Source: Peronospora farinosa | Lineage: Eukaryota > Oomycota > Peronosporomycetes > Peronosporales > Peronosporaceae | NCBI GenBank assembly: GCA_947646735.1 | Contig: CANTFK010000947.1 | Location: 180,154-244,153 of the forward strand | DNA length: 64,000 nucleotides | Direction: 5' to 3' | Shown here: one piece after another, positions 35,516-46,874 of the stretch | Position numbering within the stretch: the first letter of the stretch is position 1 | Layout of the letters: every line of letters begins with the position of its first letter | Position numbers and translations under genes: made by a program | Notes under the pieces: generated by a model | What the model was told of the DNA's origin: nothing | Seen by the model: the letters and a program-made list of their open reading frames with translations, nothing else | Databases searched by the model: none

Positions 35516-38500
35516 GTGGATGCTCCCATAGAACAAAATTACAAGCCAGGCTTGTTGGTTGTGTCGGCAACCGTTAAGGGTTTTGAGAAACCCTGGTCAA
35601 TTTTAATTGACTCAGGGGCGTCAGGGAATTATGTCCGACGTCGCTCCCTTGAGGGGAGTCAGCTGTATGCTGATGCGCTGGAAGCGCAAGAGGGTGACAG
35701 TATAACCGTACGTCTCGCGACTGGTGTACGTGTCACCGTTCCTAAAGCTCCGTTGAACTTAGGCGTGAAATTTTTAGATTTCAATAGCGTTGAACGCTGT
35801 CTTGTCCTAGATTTGGACTCGAGATATGATCTCATTCTCGGTATGGCCTGGCTGGAACGCCATGAGCCGTGGATCGATTGGAGATCCAAAACTTTAGGCG
35901 CAACGCGCGATGTTCCTAGCGAAGCTTTGGAGAGTCATGAACCCACCTTCGCTAGAAAACAAAAGTGCTATTGGCGCGAGCCATTAACTGATTCAGTTAA
36001 TGTGCTGGACATTGGAGTGTCTGAGTTGATAAACTCCGATGTCAACAATAATAGTGTCGAGCAGAGCTCAATGACACTTAGTGGAACGGCACGTACTCCT
36101 TTAAGTGATACTCATAGTAATATTGGCTGTAAATGCGATTTACTGGATGTCGGTAATGACATCGACTCTCGTATAGAGCAAGTTAAGGTGAATGACCTTG
36201 TTAGTGATATTGACTGTAAATGCGATTCACTGGATGTCGATAATGACATCGGCTCTCGTATAGAGCAAGTTAAGGTCGATGACCTTGTTAGTGATATTGG
36301 CTGGAAATGCGATTCACTGGATGTCGGTAATGACATCGGCTCTCGTATAGAGCGAGTGAAGGTCAATGACCTTGTTAGTGAAGTCACTGGTACTAGTGAC
36401 CCACTGGATGTCGGTAATGACATCGGCTCTCGTATAGAGCGAGTGAAGGTCAATGACCTTGTTAGTGAAGTCACTGGTACTAGTGACCCACTGGGTGTCG
36501 GTAATGACATCGGCTCTCGTATAGAGCGAGTGAAGGTCAATGACCTTGTTAGTGAAGTCACTGGTACTAGTGACCCATTGGGTGTCGGTAATGACATCGG
36601 CCCTTACATAGGGCAGGTAAACGACAAGGGGTCTGTTGACCTTGGGGACGATAACATCCCAAGTACTTTGAAGAGTACGGTCTCGTCAAGGAGACGGCAG
36701 CGTCGCCAGATGGCGGCTGCGAGACGCAAAGCGTCTGTTTTATCGCATAGTAATGTCAATGACCAGTTGTACACCCTGGTCAACGGAGTGACAGGTGATG
36801 TAGATGGTGAGGTTGACCTTGAGGCCCTCCCATCATTAAATGCTCTTTTAGAGCTAGACGAAATGTCTGTGGATGAATTTCATCAGGCCTTGAAGGCAGG
36901 TGCTCTGTCCGATATGGTGGTCATTCGACCTAACCTCGAGCTGAACTCATCCTCGCTTGTCGATGAGACAGTCCTTGAAGATACCAAAGCGGCACTAAGT
37001 GCACGTAGTGGGGCATCTATTCTAAAGGACCCTTCAGATCCCTACTATCCTTTGGTAAAAGAATTCCAGGACGTGGTGTGTCACGATCCACCGTCGGTTC
37101 TACCACCTGATAGGGGCGTACGTCATGAAATTGACTTGGTTCCCGGAACCAAATACTGTGTAACACGGCAGTGGCCTTTACCCAAAGAACAGTGTGACGT
37201 CATTGACGAGTTCTTTCGTGCGAAGCACGCGGCGGGCATGGTGCGTGAAAGTAAATCTCCGCACTCGACACCCACTTTCTGTGTTAAGAAACCAAATGGT
37301 AAATGGCGTATTGTTCATGCTTATAATAAGCTCAATGCGGCCACTATACCTGCACAGACACCGATACCTAAAAAGGATGTTCTTCAGAACAATATGGTCG
37401 GTTGTACCATGTACAGTGCGCTCGACTTAGTCGATGGTTATTACCAATTGCTCATGCGAGCTAGTGATATTCCGCTTACTGCTGTTAGTACTCCGAGCGG
37501 TATGCTCTGGGAGTGGTTAGTGATGCCCCAAGGGCTATCTAATGCTCCGGCTACGTTTAACCGTTTGGTGACGCAATTGTTTCGACCCCATCGAAGTTAT
37601 GCACAGACGTATTTTGATGACATTTTTGTCCATAGCCGAGCTGAACATGGGCGGTCAGATATTGAGAACCATATTGTTCATTTACGAGCAGTGCTCGAGT
37701 GCATGCGCACTAATAAATTATATGCTAATGCCTCTAAGTGCATCTTCGGGGCCGAAGAAATTCCCTTTCTAGGGTGCTTCATTGGGAAGCGAGGACTACG
37801 AGCGGATCCCGCCAAAGTCAAAGCCATAGTCGATTGGCCTGTTCCACAATCTCAGAAGGACTTGCGTAAATGGCTTGGCCTTGCCAATTACTTACACAAG
37901 TATAGCGAAAATTACGCTGATATGGCTCGGCCGTTATCCAATCTCCTTAAAAAGGATGTGGAATGGTGTTGGCATGCCGAACACGAAAATGCTTTTCAAG
38001 CAGTGAAGGCAAGCCTTCTACATGCTCCTATTTTGGCTTTGCCAGACCCTGACCGACCGTTTAGCGTCGTCTGTGACGCATCGGATTTTGCCATTGGCAG
38101 TGCTCTGTTACAATCAGATGATGAAGGCCGTGAGCGTGTAATCGCTTTTGAATCTCGCCAGCTGAAAGCTGCAGAAAAGAACTATCCAGTTCACGACAAA
38201 GAGCTACTTGCGATGAAGTATGCCCTGGTCAAATTCAGAGTTCATCTGCTGGGCTCAAAGCCTTTTGTGATCTATACCGATCATGCGTCGTTACGCACTG
38301 CGACTCAGTCGCCGCATCTCTCGCAGAGAATGGCCAGATGGCTGTCATTCTTTGCCGAATATAACTTCGAGGTGAAATATAAGCCGGGCAAGCAAAATGC
38401 TTTGGCTGATGCGTTGTCACGCAGACCTGATTATGAGCTTGCTCATGTGACGATGTTGTCGTCTTCTATCACCGATCTCATTCGTACGGCGTATGCTAAA

Positions 38501-40237
38501 GATGATCACTGTATAGCGTTGCTACATGCTCTTGGCAGTGAGGAGTTTAAAGACTCGAACATTAAATTGTCGGCACGATTGCGTGCAAGCCTCCATCGAT
38601 ATTCTATCGATGAGGGGCTGTTGTACTATCGTACAGATGTAGCGGATCCTCCGCGTATTGTAGTTCCTCATGACGAGGACCTGAAGCATCGTATCCTCTA
38701 TGAGGTACATGACACCGCCATCGGTGGTCATTTGGGTCGTGAAAAGACCTATGGGGCAGTATGCCAAAGTTATTGGTGGCCCAAATTATACAAATGGGTG
38801 AGCACATATGTGCGTACGTGTGAAATGTGTCAGCGGGTGAAACCCTCGCCCCATTCGGCAGCGCCGCTGGCTAGTTTGCCTATTCCCACTGGGTGCTGGG
38901 AGTCCATTAGTATGGACTTTGTATTTGGCCTACCGAAAGATTCGCATGGCAATACAGGTATTGTGGTCTTTGTTGACCGTTTGAGCAAGATGGCTCACTT
39001 AGCGGCTGTGCCAGATTCGATCGATGGTGTGGGTACAGCGGAGCTGTTTATCGATCGGGTGTTTCGCCAACATGGCTTGCCAGTGGCAATTGTTTCTGAT
39101 CGTGATCCTCGTTTTACGAGTAAATTTTGGAAGTCCGTCTTCCAGGTGCTGGGCACCCGTTTGGACATGTCCACGGCGGATCATCCGCAGACCGATGGTC
39201 AAACCGAACGCGTAAATCGCGTTGTTGAAGATATCCTACGCAGCGTTTGTGCTGAAACGCCTAAGCGTTGGAGCTCTATGCTCCCTGTAGTTGAGTTTGC
39301 ACTCAATAATTCCGTGCACGCCTCCACCGGCTACACTCCGTTCTATGTCAATGGTCTCACACACCCACGCGTTCCGTTAACGCTACCACCGAGTGGTTCA
39401 GGGCTTGGTGGGGGAGAGGTTGCCGATCGGCTTGCTGATGTCAGCCCTAATACTGTTAGGAAACAGGTAAATGCGTTTCTCGCAACGCGACTAAATGTCT
39501 TACGACATGTGCAAGATGCAATGGCTGATAGTCAAGATAAACAAAAGGAATATGCAGATGCGAAAGGCAGAGGTTGTATTAATGATTATGAGGTCGGAGA
39601 CCAAGTATTACTTAATGCTAAAAACCTACCTACCAATGTAGTATCCGCTGTCTTTAAGACGAAGTTGCGTCCGCGCTTTATCGGACCCTTTAAGGTCATT
39701 GCCAAGAAAGGCACAGCGTATACGCTTAACTTGCCGCGCAAATTGCGTACACATCCTGTGTTCTATGTCGCCATGTTGAAACCTTATCGGGATCCGTCCC
39801 AAATAGACGCTAAGGCGCTCGCGCCGGGCCCATTGGCATTGTCGCGGGACGGAGCATCTGCACCAACAAGTCAAGTTGACCCTGCATTCGGGTCCGACTC
39901 TCTTCCAGGGACTCAAGCCGGGAGTTCATCGTCTGCCTCTCCTCACGAAGGGTCCGCACCTCCTGAACAAGCTCGGCATGAGCTTGTTCCGATACACCGA
40001 CCTCCTCCTCCTTTGCTCGATGCGCAGGGGAACCTGCAGTTCCATGTGGAGCGTCTACTGCAGAAGCGTCGCCGCCATGGTCAAAACCAGTATCTGGTGA
40101 AATGGCGGGGTTATCCCGAATCATGGAATTCATGGGAATTTGAGACTCCCCTTCGGCAGGATTGCCCGTACGCCGTGGACGTTTTTGAGCGTCGTGCGCA
40201 GGGTCTGTCTGTTGGCGCTGACGCTTCTCACCAGTAA
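35516..40237 (+). CDS. pol polyprotein (PR-RT-RH-IN-chromodomain)
   Basis: At least 1,573 residues. Domains in order: aspartic protease (LIDSGASG, about residue 33); an insert of 29-residue tandem repeats (about 206-362); reverse transcriptase with YFDD (about 698); RNase H ([13 protein letters not shown], about 850); integrase with zinc-binding H-H-C-C (about 1064) and DDE core (SMDFVFG / DRDPRFTS / QTDGQTE); and a C-terminal chromodomain (about 1510: [16 protein letters not shown]). The frame has no ATG at its start; it is open from just before the end of gag in the -1 phase, so expression by frameshifting is likely. The chromodomain places it among chromoviruses, which tend to target heterochromatin. 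Confidence 0.95.
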   Translation: MDAPIEQNYKPGLLVVSATVKGFEKPWSILIDSGASGNYVRRRSLEGSQLYADALEAQEGDSITVRLATGVRVTVPKAPLNLGVKFLDFNSVERCLVLDLDSRYDLILGMAWLERHEPWIDWRSKTLGATRDVPSEALESHEPTFARKQKCYWREPLTDSVNVLDIGVSELINSDVNNNSVEQSSMTLSGTARTPLSDTHSNIGCKCDLLDVGNDIDSRIEQVKVNDLVSDIDCKCDSLDVDNDIGSRIEQVKVDDLVSDIGWKCDSLDVGNDIGSRIERVKVNDLVSEVTGTSDPLDVGNDIGSRIERVKVNDLVSEVTGTSDPLGVGNDIGSRIERVKVNDLVSEVTGTSDPLGVGNDIGPYIGQVNDKGSVDLGDDNIPSTLKSTVSSRRRQRRQMAAARRKASVLSHSNVNDQLYTLVNGVTGDVDGEVDLEALPSLNALLELDEMSVDEFHQALKAGALSDMVVIRPNLELNSSSLVDETVLEDTKAALSARSGASILKDPSDPYYPLVKEFQDVVCHDPPSVLPPDRGVRHEIDLVPGTKYCVTRQWPLPKEQCDVIDEFFRAKHAAGMVRESKSPHSTPTFCVKKPNGKWRIVHAYNKLNAATIPAQTPIPKKDVLQNNMVGCTMYSALDLVDGYYQLLMRASDIPLTAVSTPSGMLWEWLVMPQGLSNAPATFNRLVTQLFRPHRSYAQTYFDDIFVHSRAEHGRSDIENHIVHLRAVLECMRTNKLYANASKCIFGAEEIPFLGCFIGKRGLRADPAKVKAIVDWPVPQSQKDLRKWLGLANYLHKYSENYADMARPLSNLLKKDVEWCWHAEHENAFQAVKASLLHAPILALPDPDRPFSVVCDASDFAIGSALLQSDDEGRERVIAFESRQLKAAEKNYPVHDKELLAMKYALVKFRVHLLGSKPFVIYTDHASLRTATQSPHLSQRMARWLSFFAEYNFEVKYKPGKQNALADALSRRPDYELAHVTMLSSSITDLIRTAYAKDDHCIALLHALGSEEFKDSNIKLSARLRASLHRYSIDEGLLYYRTDVADPPRIVVPHDEDLKHRILYEVHDTAIGGHLGREKTYGAVCQSYWWPKLYKWVSTYVRTCEMCQRVKPSPHSAAPLASLPIPTGCWESISMDFVFGLPKDSHGNTGIVVFVDRLSKMAHLAAVPDSIDGVGTAELFIDRVFRQHGLPVAIVSDRDPRFTSKFWKSVFQVLGTRLDMSTADHPQTDGQTERVNRVVEDILRSVCAETPKRWSSMLPVVEFALNNSVHASTGYTPFYVNGLTHPRVPLTLPPSGSGLGGGEVADRLADVSPNTVRKQVNAFLATRLNVLRHVQDAMADSQDKQKEYADAKGRGCINDYEVGDQVLLNAKNLPTNVVSAVFKTKLRPRFIGPFKVIAKKGTAYTLNLPRKLRTHPVFYVAMLKPYRDPSQIDAKALAPGPLALSRDGASAPTSQVDPAFGSDSLPGTQAGSSSSASPHEGSAPPEQARHELVPIHRPPPPLLDAQGNLQFHVERLLQKRRRHGQNQYLVKWRGYPESWNSWEFETPLRQDCPYAVDVFERRAQGLSVGADASHQ
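36134..36600 (+). repeat. 87-bp tandem repeats inside pol
   Basis: Five full units and one partial, each 87 bp, starting at 36134, 36221, 36308, 36395, 36482 and 36569. They encode a 29-residue unit ([20 protein letters not shown]...). The last three units are nearly identical, while the first two differ in the CKC/CDS segment. They lie between protease and reverse transcriptase. Confidence 0.95.
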
Positions 40238-41111
40238 GGGTGAGGGTAGGCGGGTTAGCGGCCTCGGGCTGTCGTGAACTCGCGGCTGCAGGGGTAGCCG
40301 AAACATTGGGCTGCTGGGCAGCAGGCGCATAATGCGTTCGTTGGGATTTCAATTTCCCCCGGGCCTTCAATTTAGCGTAATCATAACGCATCTTCCGCTC
40401 AAGTCGAACATCTGCCACATCGGCACTTGCCCGTAGGGCCCACATGCTGCTTAAACGTCGCGCATAATGCGCCCAGCGGCTGAAAGCCGTGTCTTCTTCT
40501 TCCTCGGTTTCCCCCGCGAACAGAAGGATGGGAACACCCTTCATCGGAGGAACTGGCGCACCGCGCACTTGCCTATTAAGGCGTGCCAAGTATTGGCTTT
40601 GAGTAGTGATATGGGGCTCCAGATATCGTTGTCGAAGTGCCGTGCGTGTGGCAACATCCTCAGGTGAAATGGCCTCAGGCCCAATGGTCCAACCAGAAAG
40701 GGAATGCCCAGATGCTTCCTTTAGACGTTCTTCCACCGTAGGTGGCTTGAACCTGTACTGTCGGTGGTCCTGCAGCCGCGTCATGTTCTTCGTTCGGCGC
40801 TTGGCGCCTTCCTCTTGGTCGATGGACCGCTGTTGCTGCTCGTCGAGTGGATTGGTAACCGTTACCGTTGATGATACGTCAGGCGGGTCACGTAACGCTG
40901 TTAGCGCATCTGCTGCACCACGTTCAGGGAACGGATTCGGTGCATGACGAGTGTCATCTTCACCCGTGAGGGTGGCTAAAGGGGACCCATCGGGTCCCAC
41001 AAAGACGGTGTCACTTTCGTAATCAACCGCTTCGTCAAGGTCGTCCTCAATAAGGTCCCTAAGAGTCTGTGACTCACTGCCGGGAGGCGTCATGTTGTGT
41101 GCCGTGAACAA
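39810..41111 (-). CDS. Antisense ORF of the chromovirus
   Basis: 433 codons from an ATG at 41111 on the strand opposite to pol. The last 428 nt overlap the end of pol, including the chromodomain. Seen: acidic N-terminus, Arg-rich middle with [21 protein letters not shown], and a C-terminal heptad-like coiled coil ([20 protein letters not shown]). No known domain recognised. About 870 nt do not overlap any sense gene, so the long open frame there is not a side effect of pol coding. Antisense genes are known in some plant LTR elements; whether this one is related is unknown. Confidence 0.6.
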   Translation of the reverse strand: MFTAHNMTPPGSESQTLRDLIEDDLDEAVDYESDTVFVGPDGSPLATLTGEDDTRHAPNPFPERGAADALTALRDPPDVSSTVTVTNPLDEQQQRSIDQEEGAKRRTKNMTRLQDHRQYRFKPPTVEERLKEASGHSLSGWTIGPEAISPEDVATRTALRQRYLEPHITTQSQYLARLNRQVRGAPVPPMKGVPILLFAGETEEEEDTAFSRWAHYARRLSSMWALRASADVADVRLERKMRYDYAKLKARGKLKSQRTHYAPAAQQPNVSATPAAASSRQPEAANPPTLTLTGEKRQRQQTDPAHDAQKRPRRTGNPAEGESQIPMNSMIRDNPAISPDTGFDHGGDASAVDAPHGTAGSPAHRAKEEEVGVSEQAHAELVQEVRTLREERQTMNSRLESLEESRTRMQGQLDLLVQMLRPATMPMGPARAP

Positions 41112-41192
41112 ACCGTGAGGTTTTAAAAGTTCGCTAAAGCACTACCTCTATGAGGAAAGATGTCGAGTGACATTCTATGGGAACGTCAGTCT

Positions 41193-41204
41193 GGTGGGGG
41201 AGGG
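41193..41204 (+). other. Polypurine tract
   Basis: ggtgggggaggg directly precedes the 3' LTR, as expected for plus-strand priming. Confidence 0.85.
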
Positions 41205-41845
41205 TGTAACGGGGTTACACGACGGTTGTAACGTCTTTCCGAGAGTTTACGCTTAAACTCTCCTTTGTATTGCATATAATGCATTATTATACTTCTCGTT
41301 AGAGAGGTATTAAGTATGAGCGTTATAATACGGTATTCGGTAATACCGTATCTTATCGATTGGGATTCGATAAATCACTAACGCTGTATTAAGTACATCA
41401 TACACAGATGTTTAGACGATACGTCGTCCAATAGCAAAGTCTGCATATAATAATTACTATAATAGTAATTAATCTAGTGTAGTGTACTTAAAGTAGGACT
41501 ATTCATAATATCTTAAAGCATAAATAAAATCAGTTCTCCTTTTGAGTTTAAGATCGCAAGTCGTTCTGACTTGTTCTCTTGTGCACTTCGTGCGTTGGTT
41601 CTCTGAACCCCTAAGCTTCTAGCTTGTTCTTGCACTCTGTGCGTTGGTTCTCTGAACCTTAAGCATATTGCTTGATTGATTAAAAGTCTCTTTCCTAGTT
41701 CCTTAGAACAGGGTGACTTTAAGTCGTTTAATTAGTTCCTCAGAACTAAGTGGCTTTTAGCCTTCACTCTATTTAGTTCTCTAGAACTAAGAGGCTTCCA
41801 GCCGAAAGTCTTCCTCTGGCTAAAGAGCTGTGTAGCTCCGCTACA
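41205..41845 (+). repeat. 3' LTR
   Basis: 641 bp; two substitutions relative to the 5' LTR were seen (ttttcg/ttctcg and ctgaaaccc/ctgaacccc). Confidence 0.95.
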
Positions 41846-41850
41846 GTGAT
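41846..41850. repeat. Target-site duplication GTGAT, right copy
   Basis: Matches 33722-33726. Confidence 0.92.
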
Positions 41851-42835
41851 CCCATAGCTGAGCCGGCGTGACATTTAAAGCTGTGCATTGCCACCGCGTA
41901 TTCTGGCTCTTTGTGGCTAGCCGATCGATGACCTGCTTCAGCGGTGCTGCGAGACCGCGCTTTGTCGCCTGAAAAGCTTGTTTTTTCAAAAAAGTGAATA
42001 GTCGATGGTTGGGGACCGTAGGCGGTGCGGACCACGGATAGTGGTGGATCTTTGGGTTGGAAAAAAAGACAACCCCATGTCGGCTGAGCCTGCTCTCCGC
42101 TTGTTGGGTGAGCTCCTGCGATTTCCCTTTTACTAGCGGCGGAGCGCCGTCGAAAACCCAAGTTATGCCATCGTGGCATTGAGTGAGCTCCCAACTCTGA
42201 GGGCGATCAGATTCATCAGAGAGTGAAACGCCTCGAACCTTGCCTGGCCCGATCAGCACCCATGAGATGGCTTGCGTGAATGGTAGCTGTTGCCTTAGCC
42301 GCAATGGGCTTGGGCACCCTACCGGATTTCCCACGTCTAGTGGCGGCGACGAAAGTAAAATTATGATCGCCCATTCTCGAAGTTTCGCATGCGAATGGCG
42401 GGGGTCATGGACATCCGTACCAATGCCGCTGAAGACGTATTCTTGGGGGCCTGTCCGCTGGATGTGGAGTTGTTCGAGGGATACATCACGAATTCTGTTA
42501 TATTTGGATCGGGACAGCTCGAGCGCCTGCGGTGAGAGAATCCAAGGATTACCACTCCACTGAAAAGTCTGCCAAAAATCGTTTATCTCCTGAGGCCAAA
42601 TCTCATCCCCTTGAGGCCGCCATGGAAGGGGCTCGGAGAGGTGCAAAATCCAGTCATTTTCCTCCCACCAACTGGTCGATGATGACCGAAGGTTCGGTAG
42701 ATGTTCTTGTACTCGTGCTAGGATTACCGCCGTTTGCGCGATGTCTGGCCGTAATGTGCAGCCGAGTTCATGGATCACATCGGGATAACGCTCGAACGAC
42801 GGCGATACGATGTGTTTTACGCTGTACAATATAGA
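41846..42835 (-). mobile_element. LINE, upstream part of the split copy
   Basis: Open minus-strand frame of about 328 codons up to the insertion point (WWEENDWILHLSEPLPWRP.., ISWVLIGPGKVRGVSLSDES). It reads into the zinc-knuckle region at 33285-33726 once the chromovirus is removed. No reverse transcriptase motif is present, so the LINE copy is 5'-truncated. Confidence 0.55.
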
Positions 42836-43572
42836 TCTCTAGCAGCAATAACCATCACCTGCCTCCGCTCCGTCTACTGCTTCGGCTGCGACACCTTTAC
42901 CGACTTGTCTCTTGCGTCGGTACTGACCACATGTATCATTGGCCAAGATGGGAATCTTTCGTACTTTGGATCATTCAGCTGGGCGAACGGCTCGCCCCGA
43001 CCACAGACCAACAAGACCAGTGACCGCATGGATTCGTGCTCACTCGACGGCTTGTCTAGAACCGATAGTGGGATGCGTGTAAATCGACAATTCGAACTTC
43101 TACTTTAATCCATTCAAGCATTCTCGTTAGTATACAGGAGTACGCCATTTCCTTGATCTGTCTCTTGTAGGACTATCCCTTTCGGCTATCCAGTAGCTCG
43201 TTTGATTTGAGAACGTTATAATTCGAGGTTTTCTAATAGAAGTGGCCAGTCAAACCGTCAATGAGTACGCTGTGACAATGTGCAAAGCTTGTCTAGCTGT
43301 GGAAGTCGACATTGGACTGTATTCTCGACAAGTGCGCGGCTCTACTCGTTTTTTTTGCATGCTTTGGTTGACAGAAGATTCTAAGATCAGGTACTTTTGA
43401 AGCGACACATCACATGATCACACACTCCCTGTGCTTACGTAAATATTAACACATCCATATTGAAAGTCATGATGGTCTCTTTATGTGTGCACGATAGAAT
43501 CATTTGTCACTTTGTAATACTCTCCCTGGCCACCACTTCAAGAACTCCAAGAACATCGGACAAATAATAGCA
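42836..43572. other. Interval with no recognised gene
   Basis: Between the LINE and the effector relic; presumably the promoter of the latter. No motif found. Confidence 0.4.
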
Positions 43573-46026
43573 ATGCCTTTTGTACTACGTTTCACTTCTT
43601 GTAGCTGGAGCCTCCTTTGAAAGTGCTAGCGCTAACTCCGCGCCAACAGACACGACCCCGAGTACAGCAGCTTTGGCAAATTCGCTCACTGCTGGAAAGG
43701 ATGATGTGTTTGTCGTGAGGTTTTTGAGGACTTCCGTCACAGCAGACCACAATGACGAACTTGGGGAACAATTCGCCACTGTGCATGAAGACGATGAAGA
43801 AAGGATGATTTCTTTCAATTCTCTCGACGCCTTCAAGTCGAAAATGACGACGTTGAAGACAAAGCTTAATGGTAATCCCGTGAAGCACGCTTTTCGAAAG
43901 TACGGTCTGCGCAAGGCTAAGGACAACTTGCTCGAGCATGAGAAGTTTAACGAATGGTTTACAAAAACGAAGGAACTCCATCCACAAAACTTTAACAAAG
44001 AGGCGATTTTTATGCTGAAACACTACTACTCCGATGGCGAACTGTACAAGATATTTGATGCGGGAAAGGCCAAGTCTGCTGAGGTCCTTGATGCGAGAAA
44101 GGGTGAGTCTACTGAGGTCCTTAATGCGGAGAAGGGTGAGTCTACTGAAAATGTCGCCAAGGGCCTCCAGGTTGCGCTAATAAATAGCTGATTGGCCGGC
44201 AACGTCAAGCCGCTCGATGTCTTCAAGAATGTGGAACAGGCCAGCAAGCTGGATGACATTTTGACCAGCCCAAATTTGCCAGTCTGGACCGGATACCTCA
44301 AAGATTACAACACAGCAAACCCCGGCCACGCGATGGACGAGATTCGAGTGTTGGTGAATAACTACGACGAAAAGGCCGTGTTTGGAATGCTTGAAGCTGC
44401 GAAGGAGGTTGAGGGTACAAAAAAGCTGGCGACGATATGGCAGGAGCAGCAGATGAAGTACTAGGTGGATCAGAAGTATAGCCCTGCCCAAGTCTTCAGC
44501 ATAATGGAGCATGGCCGCAAGCTGGATGACATTTTTACCAGCCCATATTGGCCAGTCTGGACAAAACACCTCAAAGATTACAACATAAAAAACCCCGGCC
44601 ACGAGATGGACGAGATTAGAGTATTGCTGGACAATTACGACGAAAATGCCGTGCTTGACATGATCCAATCGACGAAGAAGAATCCTGCTACGAAGGAGGT
44701 GGCAACTAAATTGCAGGAGAAGCTGATACGAAAGTGGCTTAAAGTGGGTGGCATCCCCAGCCATGTCTTGAACATAGTGGAGGCTGAAAAATTGGAGAAC
44801 GTTTTAACCAGCCCATATTTGCCAGTCTGGATCCGATATCTCGAAGAATACAACACAGCAAACCCCGGTCGCAAGATGGACGAGGTTGATGTGTTGCTGC
44901 GTTATTACAAAAAAGGGGCTGTGTTTAGAATGCTCGAAGAGGCAAAGAAGGTTAAGCGTACGGAGAACATGGCAAAGAAATGGGAGGAGCAGCTGATGCA
45001 GAAGTTGTTGGAGGAGAATTATACCCCTTTCCATATTCATCAAATGGCCGCAAGCTAAATGACATTTGACCGGCCCATATTTGCCAGTCTGGACCAGATA
45101 CCTCAAGAAATACAACACAGCAAACCCCGGCCACGAGATGCGCGAGATTAGAGTGTTGCTGGGCAATTACGACCAAAAGCCCGTGTTCGAAATGCTCGAA
45201 GCGGCGAAGGAGGTTGAGGGTACAAAGGAGCTGGCGACGAAACTCCAGGAGCAGCAGGCGGAGTACTGGGTGGAGAAAAATTATAACCCTTTTAAAGTCT
45301 TATATATAATGGATAATCCAGAGGATACAATGACCAGCTGGGATAAAAAGCTGCCAGTCTGGAGCAAATACGTCGAAGAATACAACACGGCAAACCCCAA
45401 CCGCAAAATTGACGAGTTTACAGTATTACTGGGCTATTCCGGAGGAAAGGTCGTTTTTAAAATGATCCAATCGGCGAAGAAGAATCCTGCTACGAAGGAG
45501 GTGGCAACGGCATTGCAGGAGAAGCTGATACGGAAGTGGTTGAATGAGAATGTTTTTCCTATCCAGATCTTCGAGATAGTGGAGACTGGAAAATTGGAGG
45601 ACGTTTTGACCAGCCCATATTTGCCAGTCTGGACCAGATACCTCGAAGATACAACGCATTAAGTTATGTCCGCAAGATGGACGAGGTTGATGTGTTGCTG
45701 CATTATTACAAAAAAGGGGCTGTGTTTAGAATGCTCGAAGAGGCAAAGAAGGATGAGCGTACGAAGAACATGGCAAAGAAATGGGAGGAGCAGCTGGTGC
45801 GGAAGGTGTTGGAAAAAGAGGGCAAAATTAGCTAAATTGATGCCGCAATGTAGCTCTTGGTGAGTGTATCATGTCCCTCGATGAGGACAGTGATGTTGAG
45901 CTAGCCGAATTGCTGATAGTTGCGAAGACAAGTTTGACGGACGGAGTCAAATCAATGGCCGCTGGAGTGCTGACTTTCTTGTTTGAGGCGTGGGTGACGA
46001 ATGCATATTTGAAATTGAAATGGTGA
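43573..46026 (+). pseudogene. RxLR-dEER effector gene with six LWY modules (broken)
   Basis: After a secretion-signal-like start, the frame shows RFLR and about 25 residues later DDEER, the entry signature of oomycete RxLR effectors. Then come about 90-residue repeats, each with an L-DD-L-TSP--PVW core, at about 44,240, 44,520, 44,790, 45,065, 45,325 and 45,590. Such LWY modules are adaptor folds in effectors that act inside plant cells. Breaks seen: the ATG at 43573 is out of frame with the mature part (one-base shift inside the signal region), in-frame stops at about 44,189 and 44,462, a stop/frame change near 45,056, and a frameshift near 45,650. The final piece ends at a stop at 46,026. 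Nonfunctional as read. Confidence 0.8.
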
Positions 46027-46874
46027 CCTAAGAGAGAGGCTTATCGGGAATTTACAAATTTTCGTAGTTTTAGCCATTAATGAAAAATAAAAACGTGAAG
46101 CTAATGCTGGGAAAGCTAATATTTATACCGTGAACACCTTACCATTTCCTTTTCATTTTTATAAGGATAGAACTTCGCGTATGGCACTGATCTTTTGACT
46201 CTGGCCACGTTTTGATCTAGATTATGCTTACAGTTGATCCTTGACTCGTCATGTTCGTCTCGATGAAGGCAAAACCATGAAGATGCGATTTAGATTTTAG
46301 TAACGGATTGATGCAGTAACGAGACATCGAGCAAAAGTCGCCTGGATGCAGACTATTAGCCACGAAGGTGACAAAGCATCTGTTGTACATCAACTTTAAA
46401 CACTCCTCCATCGAGGACTGCACTGCATTCATCATCTGTCCAGAGTCCCACAACCTTTTGGATTAATTCATCTGGATCTTCTTCATCTTCCTAGAGATAA
46501 CACCATCTTCTTTTACATAAGCACATCTTGAACGTCACTCAGAGATCCCCAGCACGTGGTAATTTACATCTCTTAATGTAAAGATAGTTATAACGACAAT
46601 CGCAATTTCGTTTCCCTACAAAAGCGGCTGTGACATAAGTAGTAAGTCGTAAGACTTCAAGGTTCGAAGCATGTCGACTTACATTGTAATTCTCTGTCCG
46701 AGAAACGATTTGAGGTAAGTAATATCGCGTCATGTTAGAACCTACCCTATGATGCGTGCTACAGTAGTTGCTCCTCGAAGCTCAACAATATGTCTGACCT
46801 GAGGTTAGCTACGATACTGTCATAGTGCGTTAAAACAGGGAGTTCAGATCACAGTTTCAGTCCATACACAACGA
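46027..46874. other. Interval with no recognised gene
   Basis: A/T-rich; short ORFs on the minus strand (46217-46453, 46539-46733) carry no motif. Confidence 0.4.

Larger units (their letters stand above)
33727..41845 (+). mobile_element. Full-length Ty3/gypsy chromovirus (8.1 kb)
   Basis: 8,119 bp with 641-bp LTRs (TG...CA), 5-bp target duplication, primer-site-like start, separate gag and pol frames, polypurine tract, chromodomain, and a long antisense ORF in its 3' part. I see only two mismatches between the LTRs, both frames are intact, and it is inserted inside a LINE. It is therefore a young and possibly still mobile copy. Confidence 0.95.

Noticed and set aside
36112..36597. 161-codon antisense ORF with perfect repeats
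   Set aside because: Only the reverse reading of the 87-bp pol repeats; periodic sequence keeps any stop-free frame open.
43585..44023. Two minus-strand ORFs of 137-143 codons
   Set aside because: Antisense to the effector relic, whose sense frame carries recognisable motifs.
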